From NCBI GenBank assembly GCA_030428885.1, contig JAUIEJ010000008.1:270507-334506 (forward strand): DNA of 64,000 nucleotides. The letters are read 5' to 3'. The translations under genes were made by a program, and so were the position numbers. The stretch's first letter is position 1, and each line of letters begins with the position of its first letter. Shown here in pieces: positions 10,276-19,809 of this stretch. Under the pieces are notes generated by a model, which ran no database searches, was not told where the DNA came from, and saw only the letters and a list, made by a program, of their open reading frames with translations. The DNA is from Gemmatimonadota bacterium (GTDB lineage Bacteria; Gemmatimonadota; Gemmatimonadetes; Longimicrobiales; Gaopeijiaceae).

Positions 10276-10508
10276 GGAGGATCCTCGTCGCGTGGGAGGG
10301 GTGGGCCCCGGGGTAGGAGGGGGCCGGTGGGAGGGTCGGCAAAGCTAACCCGAGGCACGGCCTCGGGGCACCGGGCCCGAGGGGCGTGGCCGCGTCCCGC
10401 CGTGGGGCTCGATGCATGAATTGCCGCGCACCCGTTGCCAATTCCGCCCGAAGCGCACAGACTAGGCACGTTCCGTCGACGCCCAACCCCTCCACAGGAG
10501 ACGTCCAG

Positions 10509-10802
10509 ATGACGAAGGACGAGTTCGCCGAGAAGCTGGCGAAGAAGAGTGACCTTTCGAAGGCGAAGGCCAAGGAGGTCATCGAGGCCATTTTCTCCAC
10601 CGAGCCCCGCCACGGCATCATCGCCATCGAACTCGATGCCGGCCGTGATTTCACCATCACCGGATTCGGCACCTTCGGTACCCGGAGCCGGAAGAAGCGG
10701 GAAGGCCGCAACCCCCGCACGGGCGAGGCCATCACCATCCCCGCCATGAAGGTCCCGACCTTCCGCGCCGGTCGCGGCCTGAAGGACCGCGTGCGCGACT
10801 GA
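10509..10802 (+). CDS. HU-family DNA-binding protein
   Basis: MTKDEFAEKLAKKSDLSKAKAKEVIEAIF...FTITGFGTFGTRSRKKREGRNPRTGEAITIPAMKVPTFRAGRGLKD. Confidence 0.95.
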   Translation: MTKDEFAEKLAKKSDLSKAKAKEVIEAIFSTEPRHGIIAIELDAGRDFTITGFGTFGTRSRKKREGRNPRTGEAITIPAMKVPTFRAGRGLKDRVRD

Positions 10803-10853
10803 GTCGACCCTCTCGACGCGGATCGGAACCAACGGTCCGCCGCGTCGTGTCGC

Positions 10854-10890
10854 ACACCGGGTCCCGCCCCTCGAGGGTGGGACCCGGTGT
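10854..10890. terminator. Bidirectional intrinsic-terminator-like hairpin between convergent HU and kefB-like genes
   Basis: Perfect 12-bp inverted repeat ACACCGGGTCCC ... GGGACCCGGTGT. Confidence 0.7.
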
Positions 10891-10895
10891 CCGTT

Positions 10896-12784
10896 TCAGA
10901 AGGCCGCCGGAGGCCCCCCGTATTCGTCGCGGAGCGTTTCGGCGTCCCATCCCAGGTCCCGATCCGCTCCGGGATCCTCCGCCTCGCCCTTGAGGAGCGC
11001 CTCGATCTCCTCGATCCGACTCCGGGCCGCGCCGAGGTAGTCGTCGTTTCGCCGGGGCGCGAGGTCGCGCATGGCCTGGTCGTCGTGCCGCCTGAACAGC
11101 GCAGCGGCCCGTTCCGCCTGGTAGGCCCGGAAGCCGAGCTCCCGCAGGGCGTCGCGCCCCATGCGGACCGAGGCGTCCAGGGGGGCCCGGTAGACGTGGT
11201 CCACCCCCGCCTCCACGAGATCGTGGGCGTCGGGCCAGTCGAAGGCCCGGGCGAAGAGCACGAGGTGGGGAAGTGCTTCCGGGCCGTGCGAACGAGGGTC
11301 AGCGTCTTCTCCGGATCGTCCAGGGCCAGGATCAGCATGCGGGCCTCGCCCGCCCCCGCAGTGTGGAGCAGATCGTGGCGGGTGGCGTCTCCGTAGTGCA
11401 CCTCGAGGCCCATTCGGCGAAGGAGGTCGACCCGGTCCGAGTCGACGTCCAGGACGGTCGTGGCGATGCCGTTCGCACGCAGGAGGCGGCCCACGGTCGA
11501 ACCGAAGCCCCCGAACCCGGCGATGAGGACGGGGGACCGGGTGTCGACGTCGTCGGCGGGACGCTGGGGCTCGGACTCCCGGGTACCGAAGCGAGGCCTC
11601 AGCCAGCGCTCGTTGCCCAGGAGCAGAAGGGGTGTGATGGCCATGGAGAGGGCGACGGCCGCCACCAGGGGGCCGGTGGTCGCGGCGTCCAGAACGCCCT
11701 CCTGCTCGGCGAACGAGAAGAGCACGAAGGCGAATTCGCCGACCTGGGAGAGGGCCAGGGCGAAGAGGGTGCCCGGGTCGGTCCCCAGGCGGAAACTCCG
11801 CGCCAGCAGGGCCAGCACCGCCAGCTTCACGCCCACGATGCCCAGGGTGAGGGCCACGATGGTGCCCGGGGCATCGGACACCAGCCCGAAGTCCAGCGAG
11901 GCTCCCACGGCGATGAAGAAGACCCCGAGGAGCAGACCCTTGAAGGGCTCGACGTCGGTCTCCAGTTCGTGGCGGTACTCGCTGTCGGCCAGCACTACGC
12001 CTGCGAGGAAGGTCCCGAGCGCGGGGCTCAGCCCCACCCGGGTCATGAGCAGGGCGATGCCGATCACCAGGAGCAGCGCCGCGGCCGTGAAGATCTCCCG
12101 GAGTCCCGTGCGGCCCAGGATCCTGAAGGCCGGGCGCACCAGCACCCGCCCTCCCCCGATCACCGCCACCACGGCGCCCAGAACGGCCAGGGCCTGGGCC
12201 CACGGCGGCAGGCCCACCAGCCAGGTCGTCGCCTCGTGGCCCCCCTCGGCGGCGTGGACCTCGGACGAGGCCAGCAGCGGCATGAGGGCCAGCATGGGGA
12301 TCACGGCGATGTCCTGGAAGAGCAGGACGGAGAAGGCCGACTGCCCGGCCGTGGTCCGCACCAGCCCCTTCTCCTGGAGGGTCTGGAGGACCATGGCCGT
12401 GGACGACAGGGAGAGGGTCATGCCCACGGCCAGCGCCGCGGGGAGGGGGAGACCCACGGCCACGGCGACCCCGGTGCAGACGGCGGTGGTGAGGGCGACC
12501 TGGAGTCCCCCGAGACCCAGGATCGGACCCCGGAGGCGCCAGAGCACCGCCGGCCGCAGCTCCAGGCCGATGACGAAGAGCATCATGACCACGCCGAACT
12601 CGGCGAAGTGCATGACGTCCTCGCCCTCGCTGCCCACCCATCCGAAGCCCCAGGGCCCGATGACCATGCCGGCGATCAGGTACCCGAGCACCGACCCCAG
12701 TCCCAGCCGTCGGGCCAGGGGTACGGCCACGACCGCGGCGGCCAGGTAGACCACGGCCTGGGTCAGGAACGTCTCGGTGCTCAT
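10896..12784 (-). CDS. KefB/KefC-type monovalent cation:proton antiporter with RCK domain (apparent frameshift near 11267-11270)
   Basis: MSTETFLTQAVVYLAAAVVAVPLARRLGLGSVLGYLIAGMVIGPW... plus RCK domain VLIAGFGGFGSTVGRLL; the C-terminus HLVLFARAFDWPDAHDLVEAGVDHVYRAPLDASVRMG continues in another frame. Confidence 0.88.
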
Positions 12785-13374
12785 GCCGTGCCCTCCATCC
12801 GGAGCACGGGCGCGTCGATGCCGTCGCCCAGGGTCTCGAGACCGTCGTCGGCCACCCATCGGAGGAGGCGTTCGTAGGCCGCCGCCTGATCCTCGATCTC
12901 CGAGGGTCCCAGTCGGTGGGTCCCGAAGACCACCCACGGGGGAGCGTAGCGCATGCCGCAGAGGCGGGCGGTCTGTTCGAGGGGGGCGAGGAACTGGCGC
13001 ACCGTGAACCGGTTGTACCCACCGGGACGATAGGCCGTGGCCCCTCCCCCGGCGGTCACGACGGGCAGGAGCCACTTGTCCCGGAGAGCGACGCCCCTGG
13101 AGCCGTAGGCCCATCCGTGCTCCAGCACCAGGTCCATCCACTGCTTGAGGAGCGGGGGGACGCCGTACCAGTAGAAGGGATGCTGGACCATGACCACGTC
13201 GTGGTCCACAAGGAGCGACTGCTCCCGCTTCACGTCGATCAGGAAGTCCGGATACGCTTCGTAGAGGTCGTGGAGGCGGACGTCGGGGTGGGACGCCGTG
13301 CGGGGAATCAGCCGTCGATGCACCCGGGACTTCTGAAGGGCCGGGTGGGCGAACAGGATCAGGACACGGGCCAT
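12781..13374 (-). CDS. KefF-like NAD(P)H quinone oxidoreductase (ancillary to the Kef antiporter)
   Basis: MARVLILFAHPALQKSRVHRRL...VMVQHPFYWYGVPPLLKQWMDLVLEHGWAYG; stop overlaps the antiporter start. Confidence 0.88.
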   Translation of the reverse strand: MARVLILFAHPALQKSRVHRRLIPRTASHPDVRLHDLYEAYPDFLIDVKREQSLLVDHDVVMVQHPFYWYGVPPLLKQWMDLVLEHGWAYGSRGVALRDKWLLPVVTAGGGATAYRPGGYNRFTVRQFLAPLEQTARLCGMRYAPPWVVFGTHRLGPSEIEDQAAAYERLLRWVADDGLETLGDGIDAPVLRMEGTA

Positions 13375-13457
13375 GGCGGGCGCTCCGGGAGGGGACCGGG
13401 GGATCTCCCGGGAACCCCCCATGCGCCTCTCCGGATCCGCCGGACCGCGCGAAACGT

Positions 13458-13496
13458 CGAAGGGGCGGCCCCCGCCCAGCGGGAGCCGCCCCTTCG
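13458..13496 (-). terminator. Intrinsic-terminator-like hairpin downstream of infC
   Basis: CGAAGGGGCGGC ... GCCGCCCCTTCG perfect 12-bp arms. Confidence 0.7.
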
Positions 13497-13522
13497 GAGC
13501 GTGATGGCCGACGAACCGGGAG

Positions 13523-14041
13523 TCAGGTCGTCGCCTGGGGTTCGAGAATCGCCACCAGCCGGCGGCCCTCGATGTTGTTGCTGCGTTGCTCCACCCGGGC
13601 GAGATCGTCGGTGGCCTCGATCATCTTGTCGAGGGTGGCGATGCCCACTTCGGGGCGGCGCAGTTCGCGCCCACGGAAGCGCAGGACCACACGGACCAGA
13701 TTGCCTTCTTCGAGGAAGCGTCGGGCCCGCTTGAGCTTGACCTCGAAATCGTGGTCGTCGGTGCGGGGCCGGAGCTGAACTTCCTTCACTTCGGTCTGAT
13801 GCTGGTTCTTGCGGGCCTCTCGGGCCTTCTTCTGCTGCTCGTACCGGTACTTCCCCCAGTCCATGATCTTCACCACGGGCGGGCGGGCACGAGCTGCGAC
13901 TTCGACCAGGTCGAGCTCCGCTTCCCTGGCTCGCTCCTTCGCGGTGTCGAGCGAGACGACCCCGACCTGCTCTCCATCGGCGTCGATGAGGCGAACGGGG
14001 CTGATGCGGATCTGGTCGTTGACGCGGGGATCGGCGGAAAT
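13523..14041 (-). CDS. infC: Translation initiation factor IF-3 (AUU start)
   Basis: Frame from ATT (14041-14039): ISADPRVNDQIRISPVRLIDADGEQVGVVSLDTAKERAREAELDLVEVAARARPPVVKIMDWGKYRYEQQKKAREARKNQ...; GGAG 7 nt upstream of ATT. Confidence 0.93.
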   Translation of the reverse strand: MSADPRVNDQIRISPVRLIDADGEQVGVVSLDTAKERAREAELDLVEVAARARPPVVKIMDWGKYRYEQQKKAREARKNQHQTEVKEVQLRPRTDDHDFEVKLKRARRFLEEGNLVRVVLRFRGRELRRPEVGIATLDKMIEATDDLARVEQRSNNIEGRRLVAILEPQATT

Positions 14042-14114
14042 AGGACGACTCCATCTGCGGGTGTACGCGCCGGCCGCGGCCGGTCACGGGGTCTCCGGCG
14101 CCTCGTGCACCGGG

Positions 14115-14134
14115 TCGGAGGTACACACCTCCGA
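14115..14134 (-). promoter_or_regulatory. Hairpin in the putative infC leader containing SD-like and anti-SD-like arms
   Basis: Minus strand TCGGAGGT-GTGT-ACCTCCGA, perfect 8-bp stem, about 75 nt upstream of the AUU start. Confidence 0.5.
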
Positions 14135-14193
14135 TTCGAATCTACTATGGTGGCCCCCGAAGGGTCCCCCTTCAAGACTCTCCCGTGGACACC

Positions 14194-14775
14194 TCAACCA
14201 CGCAGCCACGGTTCGAGGACACTTCGAATCTCCCGGCGCACCCATCGTTCCAGGGACTTCCGGCGGTGGATCGTCCAGGTGGACCGAGCCCCCTGGACGG
14301 TGGTCTCGAGGCTTCGGGACAGTCGCCCGGTGCGTGTCCGGGAGACCAGCCGGCCCTCGGACACCGCCCGGTCCAGGAGCGCGCAGATCGCCTTGCGGCG
14401 CCGCCGAGCGCGCCGGACGGCCAGGGCGTGGAGCTCGGGGTCGGCCAATTCGAGATGAGTGCGGGCCAGGTGATGGGCCAACGCCTCGGGGCCGTCGCCC
14501 CCGTCGAGGGCGCGGAGCAGTCCCTTCTCGAGGCGGGCCAGGGGGTTGCCCGTCCCGTCGTCGGCGAGGGCCTCGGCGGAAGCCTCGCCGGCGTGTCGGG
14601 CGAACGCGGCCATGAGGGCCTTCTTGGAGCCGAACCGCTGGACCAGGGTGGGGGCGGCGAGGCCGGCCTCGTCGGCGATGTCCCGGAGCCGAACCGCGTG
14701 GGGGCCCATGCGGGCGACGGCCCGGCCCACGGCGTCCAGAATCGCGTGGTCGGTCACGGTGACGGGGCGGGGCAT
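14194..14775 (-). CDS. TetR-family transcriptional regulator
   Basis: MPRPVTVTDHAILDAVGRAVARMGPHAVRLRDIADEAGLAAPTLVQRFGSKKALMAAFARHAGEA (N-terminal HTH). Confidence 0.88.
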   Translation of the reverse strand: MPRPVTVTDHAILDAVGRAVARMGPHAVRLRDIADEAGLAAPTLVQRFGSKKALMAAFARHAGEASAEALADDGTGNPLARLEKGLLRALDGGDGPEALAHHLARTHLELADPELHALAVRRARRRRKAICALLDRAVSEGRLVSRTRTGRLSRSLETTVQGARSTWTIHRRKSLERWVRREIRSVLEPWLRG

Positions 14776-14840
14776 GGCGATCTCCTTTTCGGTGACCCCG
14801 CAACCTTGCCCCCTTCGCGACGCCGGGGAAGCTTTGCTCC

Positions 14841-15614
14841 ATGCGCCGCCCTGCCTCCGGTCCGATCCTCACCATCCTCGCCGCGGCGGTGGCGACCGGT
14901 GCGTGTGGAGCCTCCGCCGCCGACCCCCACCTCGACGTGGCGGTGGCGGCCAACTTCGTTTCGGTGGCCCAGGAGTTGGCCGACCGGTTCCAGGAGCGCA
15001 CCGGCACCGAGGTCCGCCTGGCCGTGGGATCCACCGGCGGGCTGGCGGCCCAGATCACGGCGGGGGCGCCGTACCACGTGCTTCTGGCGGCCGACACCCT
15101 TCGTCCGGCGTGGCTGGAGCAGGAGGGGGCCGCCGTGGCCGGCAGCCGATTTACCTACGCCCTGGGGCGGCTGGCCGTGCATGCGCCGGGTCGGGAGGAT
15201 TCGTGGACCCTTCCGGACCTGCTCCGGGAACCGGGACTCCGCATCGCCTGGGCCGACCCCCGGACCGCGCCCTACGGCGCGGCCGCTCGGGCCGCCCTGG
15301 AGGCCTGGGGGCTGGGCGACCTCGAGGGTGCCGTGGGGGAGTCGGTGGGTCAGACCTGGCAGTTCGTGCGCTCCGGCGCCGTGGACGCGGCGTTCGTGGC
15401 CCTGGCCCAGACCGCCGACGTGCCCGAGGCCACCGTGCGTCTCGTTCCCGACTCGTTGTATCCGCCCATCCGCCAGGATGCGGTGCTGCTGGAGCCCGGC
15501 GCTCACGTGGAGGCCGCGGCCGCCTTCCTGGAGTTTCTGACCTCCGACGACGCTCGCGCCCGGATCCAACGCGCCGGGTACGCCCTTCCCGCGGGGAGTC
15601 CCCATGGGGGGTGA
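14841..15614 (+). CDS. modA: Molybdate ABC transporter substrate-binding protein
   Basis: LDVAVAANFVSVAQELADRFQERTGTEVRLAVGSTGGLAAQITAGAPYHVLLAADTLRPAWL...; followed by modB and modC. Confidence 0.92.
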   Translation: MRRPASGPILTILAAAVATGACGASAADPHLDVAVAANFVSVAQELADRFQERTGTEVRLAVGSTGGLAAQITAGAPYHVLLAADTLRPAWLEQEGAAVAGSRFTYALGRLAVHAPGREDSWTLPDLLREPGLRIAWADPRTAPYGAAARAALEAWGLGDLEGAVGESVGQTWQFVRSGAVDAAFVALAQTADVPEATVRLVPDSLYPPIRQDAVLLEPGAHVEAAAAFLEFLTSDDARARIQRAGYALPAGSPHGG

Positions 15615-16278
15615 CCTGGCGGCGGTCCTCCTCACGGCCCGTCTGGCGGCCACCACCACCGTCCTCCTCCTCCTGCTGGGGACCCCTCTGGCGTGGTGGT
15701 TGGCCCGCACCCGATCCCCCCTGCGCCCCGCGGTGGAGGCGGTCACGGCGCTGCCCCTCGTCCTCCCCCCCACCGTACTGGGGTTCTACCTCCTGGTGCT
15801 CCTGGCGCCCACCGGACCCGTGGGGTCGCTGTGGGCGGCGCTGGGGGGCGACCGCCTGGTGTTTTCGTTCCCGGGGCTGGTGGTGGGCTCCATGATCTAC
15901 TCGCTGCCGTTCGTGGTGCAGCCGCTGCAGAACGCCTTTCTGGCCATGGGCGACGCCCCCCTGGAAGCGGCGGCCACCCTGGGCGCCTCGCCCCTGGACC
16001 GGTTCCGCACCGTGGTGCTTCCCCTGGCGAGGCCCGGGTTCTTCACCGCCGCCGTCCTCTCCTTCGCCCACACGGTGGGTGAGTTCGGGGTGGTCCTCAT
16101 GATCGGCGGCAACATTCCCGGGCGGACTCGGGTCGTCTCCACGGCCATCTACAATCACGTGGAGGCCCTGGACTACCCGTCGGCCCATCTCCTGGCCGGC
16201 GGATTGCTGGTCTTCTCCTTCGCGGTGCTTCTCACGGTGTACGCCTTCTCCCGGCGCTTCGAGGCGCCGCGTCTGTGA
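15604..16278 (+). CDS. modB: Molybdate ABC transporter permease
   Basis: TPLAWWLARTRSPLRPAVEAVTALPLVLPPTVLGFYLLVLL...EAAATLGASPLDRFRTVVLPLARPGFFTAAVLSFAHTVGEFGVVLMIGGNIPG. Confidence 0.95.
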   Translation: MGGDLAAVLLTARLAATTTVLLLLLGTPLAWWLARTRSPLRPAVEAVTALPLVLPPTVLGFYLLVLLAPTGPVGSLWAALGGDRLVFSFPGLVVGSMIYSLPFVVQPLQNAFLAMGDAPLEAAATLGASPLDRFRTVVLPLARPGFFTAAVLSFAHTVGEFGVVLMIGGNIPGRTRVVSTAIYNHVEALDYPSAHLLAGGLLVFSFAVLLTVYAFSRRFEAPRL

Positions 16279-17363
16279 CGGGCGCCTCGGTGCGGGTGGA
16301 CCTGTCGAGCCGTCGCGGGGGGTTCACCCTCGAGGCGGCGTTCACCGTCCCGGGGGGCACCACGGTGGTGTTCGGCGCGTCGGGGGGAGGGAAGACCACC
16401 CTCCTGCGGGCGGTGGCGGGCCTCGACGCCGCCCGGGGTCGTGTCTCCGTGGCGGACGAGGTGTGGCTGGACAGCGGCGCCGGGGTGGACCTTCCCACCC
16501 ATCGGCGCGCCGTGGGCTACGTGTTCCAGGAGGCGAACCTGCTGCCTCACCTCGACGTGGAGGGCAACCTCCGGTACGGGGCCCGACGGGCGGCGGGCCC
16601 GGGCCCCGAGTGGGACGCCGTGGTGGACGGTGTGGGTCTGGCGCCGTACCTGAGCCGGGGGGTGGAGGGGTTGTCGGGAGGGGAGCGACAGCGGGTGGCC
16701 CTGGGGCGGGCCCTGTTGCGCCGGCCCCAGGTCCTGCTCCTGGACGAACCCCTGTCGGCGTTGGACGAGCCCACCCGGCGCGACCTGATTCCCCTGGTGG
16801 CGGGGTTGGCCGACGCGTTCGGCCTCCCCGTGCTGTACGTCACCCACGCCCTCGACGAGGCCATGCGGGTCGGCGACCGGATGCTCTGGCTCGAAGGGGG
16901 GACGATCCGGGCCGAGGGGCCGTTGGGCGACGTCGTCACGGACCCCGAGTTCGTCCGGGGCCGGGGAGACGATGCCGGGGTCGTGGTGGAGGGACGGGTG
17001 GTGGCCCACGAACCCGACGATCACCTCTCCCGGGTGGACAGCCCGTGGGGCGGGCTCTGGGTGCGCCTGGACGACCCGCGGCCCGTGGGTGCTGCGGTGA
17101 GACTGCGCATCCTGGCCCGGGACGTCAGTCTGGCGCTGGGGCCCGAAGCGGCGTCCACCCTCCTGAACCAGTGGCCGGCCCGGGTGGTGGGGCTGGACGA
17201 CGGCGCGCCCGGAGAGACCCTGGTCCGGCTCGTGGCGTCCCCCATGGCGCCGGATGGGCCGGTTCTCCTGGCCCGGGTCACCACGCGATCCGTCCGCCTG
17301 CTCGGTCTCGGCGAAGGATCCGAGGTCCACGCCCGGGTGAAGGCGGTGGCGGTGGTCGCCTGA
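16275..17363 (+). CDS. modC: Molybdate ABC transporter ATP-binding protein
   Basis: Walker A GASGGGKTTLLRAVAGLD, signature LSGGERQRVALGRALL, LLLDEPLSALDEPTR, C-terminal mop-like domain; GTG start overlapping the modB stop. Confidence 0.93.
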   Translation: MTGASVRVDLSSRRGGFTLEAAFTVPGGTTVVFGASGGGKTTLLRAVAGLDAARGRVSVADEVWLDSGAGVDLPTHRRAVGYVFQEANLLPHLDVEGNLRYGARRAAGPGPEWDAVVDGVGLAPYLSRGVEGLSGGERQRVALGRALLRRPQVLLLDEPLSALDEPTRRDLIPLVAGLADAFGLPVLYVTHALDEAMRVGDRMLWLEGGTIRAEGPLGDVVTDPEFVRGRGDDAGVVVEGRVVAHEPDDHLSRVDSPWGGLWVRLDDPRPVGAAVRLRILARDVSLALGPEAASTLLNQWPARVVGLDDGAPGETLVRLVASPMAPDGPVLLARVTTRSVRLLGLGEGSEVHARVKAVAVVA

Positions 17364-17426
17364 TCCGCGTACCGCCGCGGTAACGGGTCTGTCGGCAGCA
17401 CCCCGCGTCGTCGAGATTGAGGAGTC

Positions 17427-18958
17427 ATGGACGCAGTCCCCAGGGACCCGACGAGCCTCGCCGACGCCCTCGATCGCCTCCATCTCGACGGATTGGCCGG
17501 AGAGTTGGAGCGGCTCCGGGCGTACGCCCTCGAGTGTGAAGGCAATCACGAGGCGGCGCTGGCCGCCGTTCATGCGCGGCACCGGGCCAGCGCCCGGAAT
17601 CTGCTCCACTATCTCGCGATTCGATCCCACGACATCCGGGATCTCCAGCACCGGCTCGCCCGGGTCGGACTGTCGTCGTTGGGACGCTCCGAGCCCCACG
17701 TCCTGGTGGCCCTGGAACGGGTCCTGGGCATTCTGACCCTCGCCCGGGGGCGCCCGCTCTCCACCCCTGTGGGGCCTGCCGCACCGGTGGGCTTCCGGGA
17801 AGGGGAGGAGATCCTGGCCCGGAACGCCACCGCCCTGCTCGGCCCGCCCCCGGCCCACCGCCCGGTGCGGATCATGGTCACCCTTCCCTCGGAGGCGGCG
17901 TCGGATCCGGGATTGGTGCGGACCCTCCTCGCGGCGGGGATGGACTGCGCCCGGATCAACACCGCCCACGACGACGAGGAGGCGTGGGACTCCATGGCCG
18001 ACCACGTCGTGCGGGCCCGGCGCGATCTGGGCGTGGAATGCCGGATCCTGGCGGATCTGCCCGGACCCAAGCTCCGCACCGGAGCCCCGCGCACGGCGTC
18101 GGCCGACGACGTGCCCCGGATCCACGTGGGCGGCCGGATTCGCATCGTCCCCGGGGGGCGCGCCGCCGTGGCCCCCGATCCCGACGACGTGCCTCTCACG
18201 GTGCCGTGCGAGATCGAGGAGGTGTTCCGGGATGCCCGCCCGGGACACGCCGTCTGGTTCGACGACGGCAAGCTCGGGGGCAGGATCGTCTCGTCGGACG
18301 ACCTCGGGCTGCTGGTGGAGGTCACCCACGCCGGACCCAAGGGGGTGCGCCTCAAACCCGAGAAGGGCATCAACCTGCCCGAAACGCGTCTCGCTCTTCC
18401 GGCCCTGGGACCCGACGATCGCCGCAATCTGGCCTTCGCCGCCCGCCGGGCCGACATGGTGGGGCTGTCGTTCGTGCACGAGCCCGACGACGTCGAAGGG
18501 CTGCACCGGGCCCTTGCCGAGGCCGGGGCTCCGGGCCTGGGAATCCTGCTCAAGATCGAGACCCGCGCCGGGTTCGCGAACTCCCGGGGATCCTCCTGGC
18601 CGCCATGGCGGGACCGTCGTTCGGCGTCATGATCGCCCGCGGCGACCTGGCCGTGGAGGCCGGGTTCGAGCGACTCGCCGAAGTGCAGGAGGAGATCCTG
18701 TGGGTCGCCGAGTCGGCCCACGCTCCCACGGTCTGGGCCACCCAGGTGCTGGAGGGGTTGGCCAAGAAGGGCGTGCCGTCCCGGGCGGAGGTGACCGACG
18801 CGGCCATGAGCGCTCGGGCCGAGGCCGTGATGCTCAACAAGGGGCCCTACATCGTGGACGCCATCCGGACCCTGGACGACATCCTCACGCGCATGGCGGC
18901 GCACCAGCGAAAGAAGAGCTCCCTGCTCCGGCCCCTGGGCATCAGTCGAGGGTTGTAG
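17427..18958 (+). CDS. Atypical pyruvate kinase-family protein with N-terminal helical extension (apparent frameshift near 18580)
   Basis: [89 protein letters not shown], then [25 protein letters not shown]...[25 protein letters not shown] in frame +2. Confidence 0.82.
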
Positions 18959-19092
18959 CGCGACCGGTTGACAGCCGGAGACGGGTCGGGCGTGATTCCG
19001 GAAGGTGCAGATGGTTGCCTTCGCCCCCCAACGGGGATGCCCATGAACGTCGTCCGCCAGATGTCGGACCGCCGGTCGGGAGCCGGCGAGGG

Positions 19093-19809
19093 GTGACGAA
19101 CACCGGGCGGGCCGTGCTCCGGGCACGGGGCCTCTCCAAGGTGTATCGCATGGGCCAAGTCGACGTCCATGCCCTCCGGGAGGTGGATCTCGACCTCGAG
19201 GGCGGCGAGCTCCTGGTGTTGCTGGGGGCGTCGGGGAGCGGAAAGTCGACCCTGCTCAACATCCTGGGGGGGCTGGATCGCCCGTCGGGAGGCACCGTCC
19301 ACTATCTGGACGAGGAACTCACCGGCCTCGACGACGATGACCTCACCGACTATCGCCGTCGCCACGTGGGCTTCGTCTTTCAGGCCTACAACCTGATCCC
19401 GAGTCTCACGGCGCGGGAGAACGTGGCCCTCATCACCGACATCTCGTCGAATCCCATGGACCCCGCCGAGGCCCTGGGCATGGTAGGCCTGGGCGATCGG
19501 GTGGATCACTTCCCGGCCCAGTTGTCGGGGGGCGAGCAGCAGCGGGTGGCCATCGCACGGGCGGTGGCGAAACGGCCCGACATCCTCTTCTGCGACGAGC
19601 CCACGGGCGCACTGGACGTCGAAACGGGGAAAAAGGTCCTCACCGTGCTGGACCAGGTGAACCGGGAGACGGGCACCACCACGGCCATCATCACCCACAA
19701 CGCCGCCATCGCCCGCATGGCGGATCGGGTGCTCCACATGAGCAGTGGGCAGATCGCCGAGGAAGTGCGCAATCCGTCCCGGGCCTCGGTGGAGGAGATC
19801 GAATGGTGA
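19093..19809 (+). CDS. ABC transporter ATP-binding protein (MacB/LolD-like)
   Basis: [58 protein letters not shown] start. Confidence 0.93.
   Translation: MTNTGRAVLRARGLSKVYRMGQVDVHALREVDLDLEGGELLVLLGASGSGKSTLLNILGGLDRPSGGTVHYLDEELTGLDDDDLTDYRRRHVGFVFQAYNLIPSLTARENVALITDISSNPMDPAEALGMVGLGDRVDHFPAQLSGGEQQRVAIARAVAKRPDILFCDEPTGALDVETGKKVLTVLDQVNRETGTTTAIITHNAAIARMADRVLHMSSGQIAEEVRNPSRASVEEIEW

Noticed and set aside
14131-14141. GATTCGAATC, resembling a tRNA T-loop
   Set aside because: Flanking bases cannot form a T-stem, acceptor or anticodon arm; it is just a 10-bp palindrome beside the infC hairpin.
18968-18996. TTGACA-N17-CGTGAT sigma70-like promoter before the ABC exporter genes
   Set aside because: The -35 is perfect but the -10 is poor; not strong enough to list as a feature.
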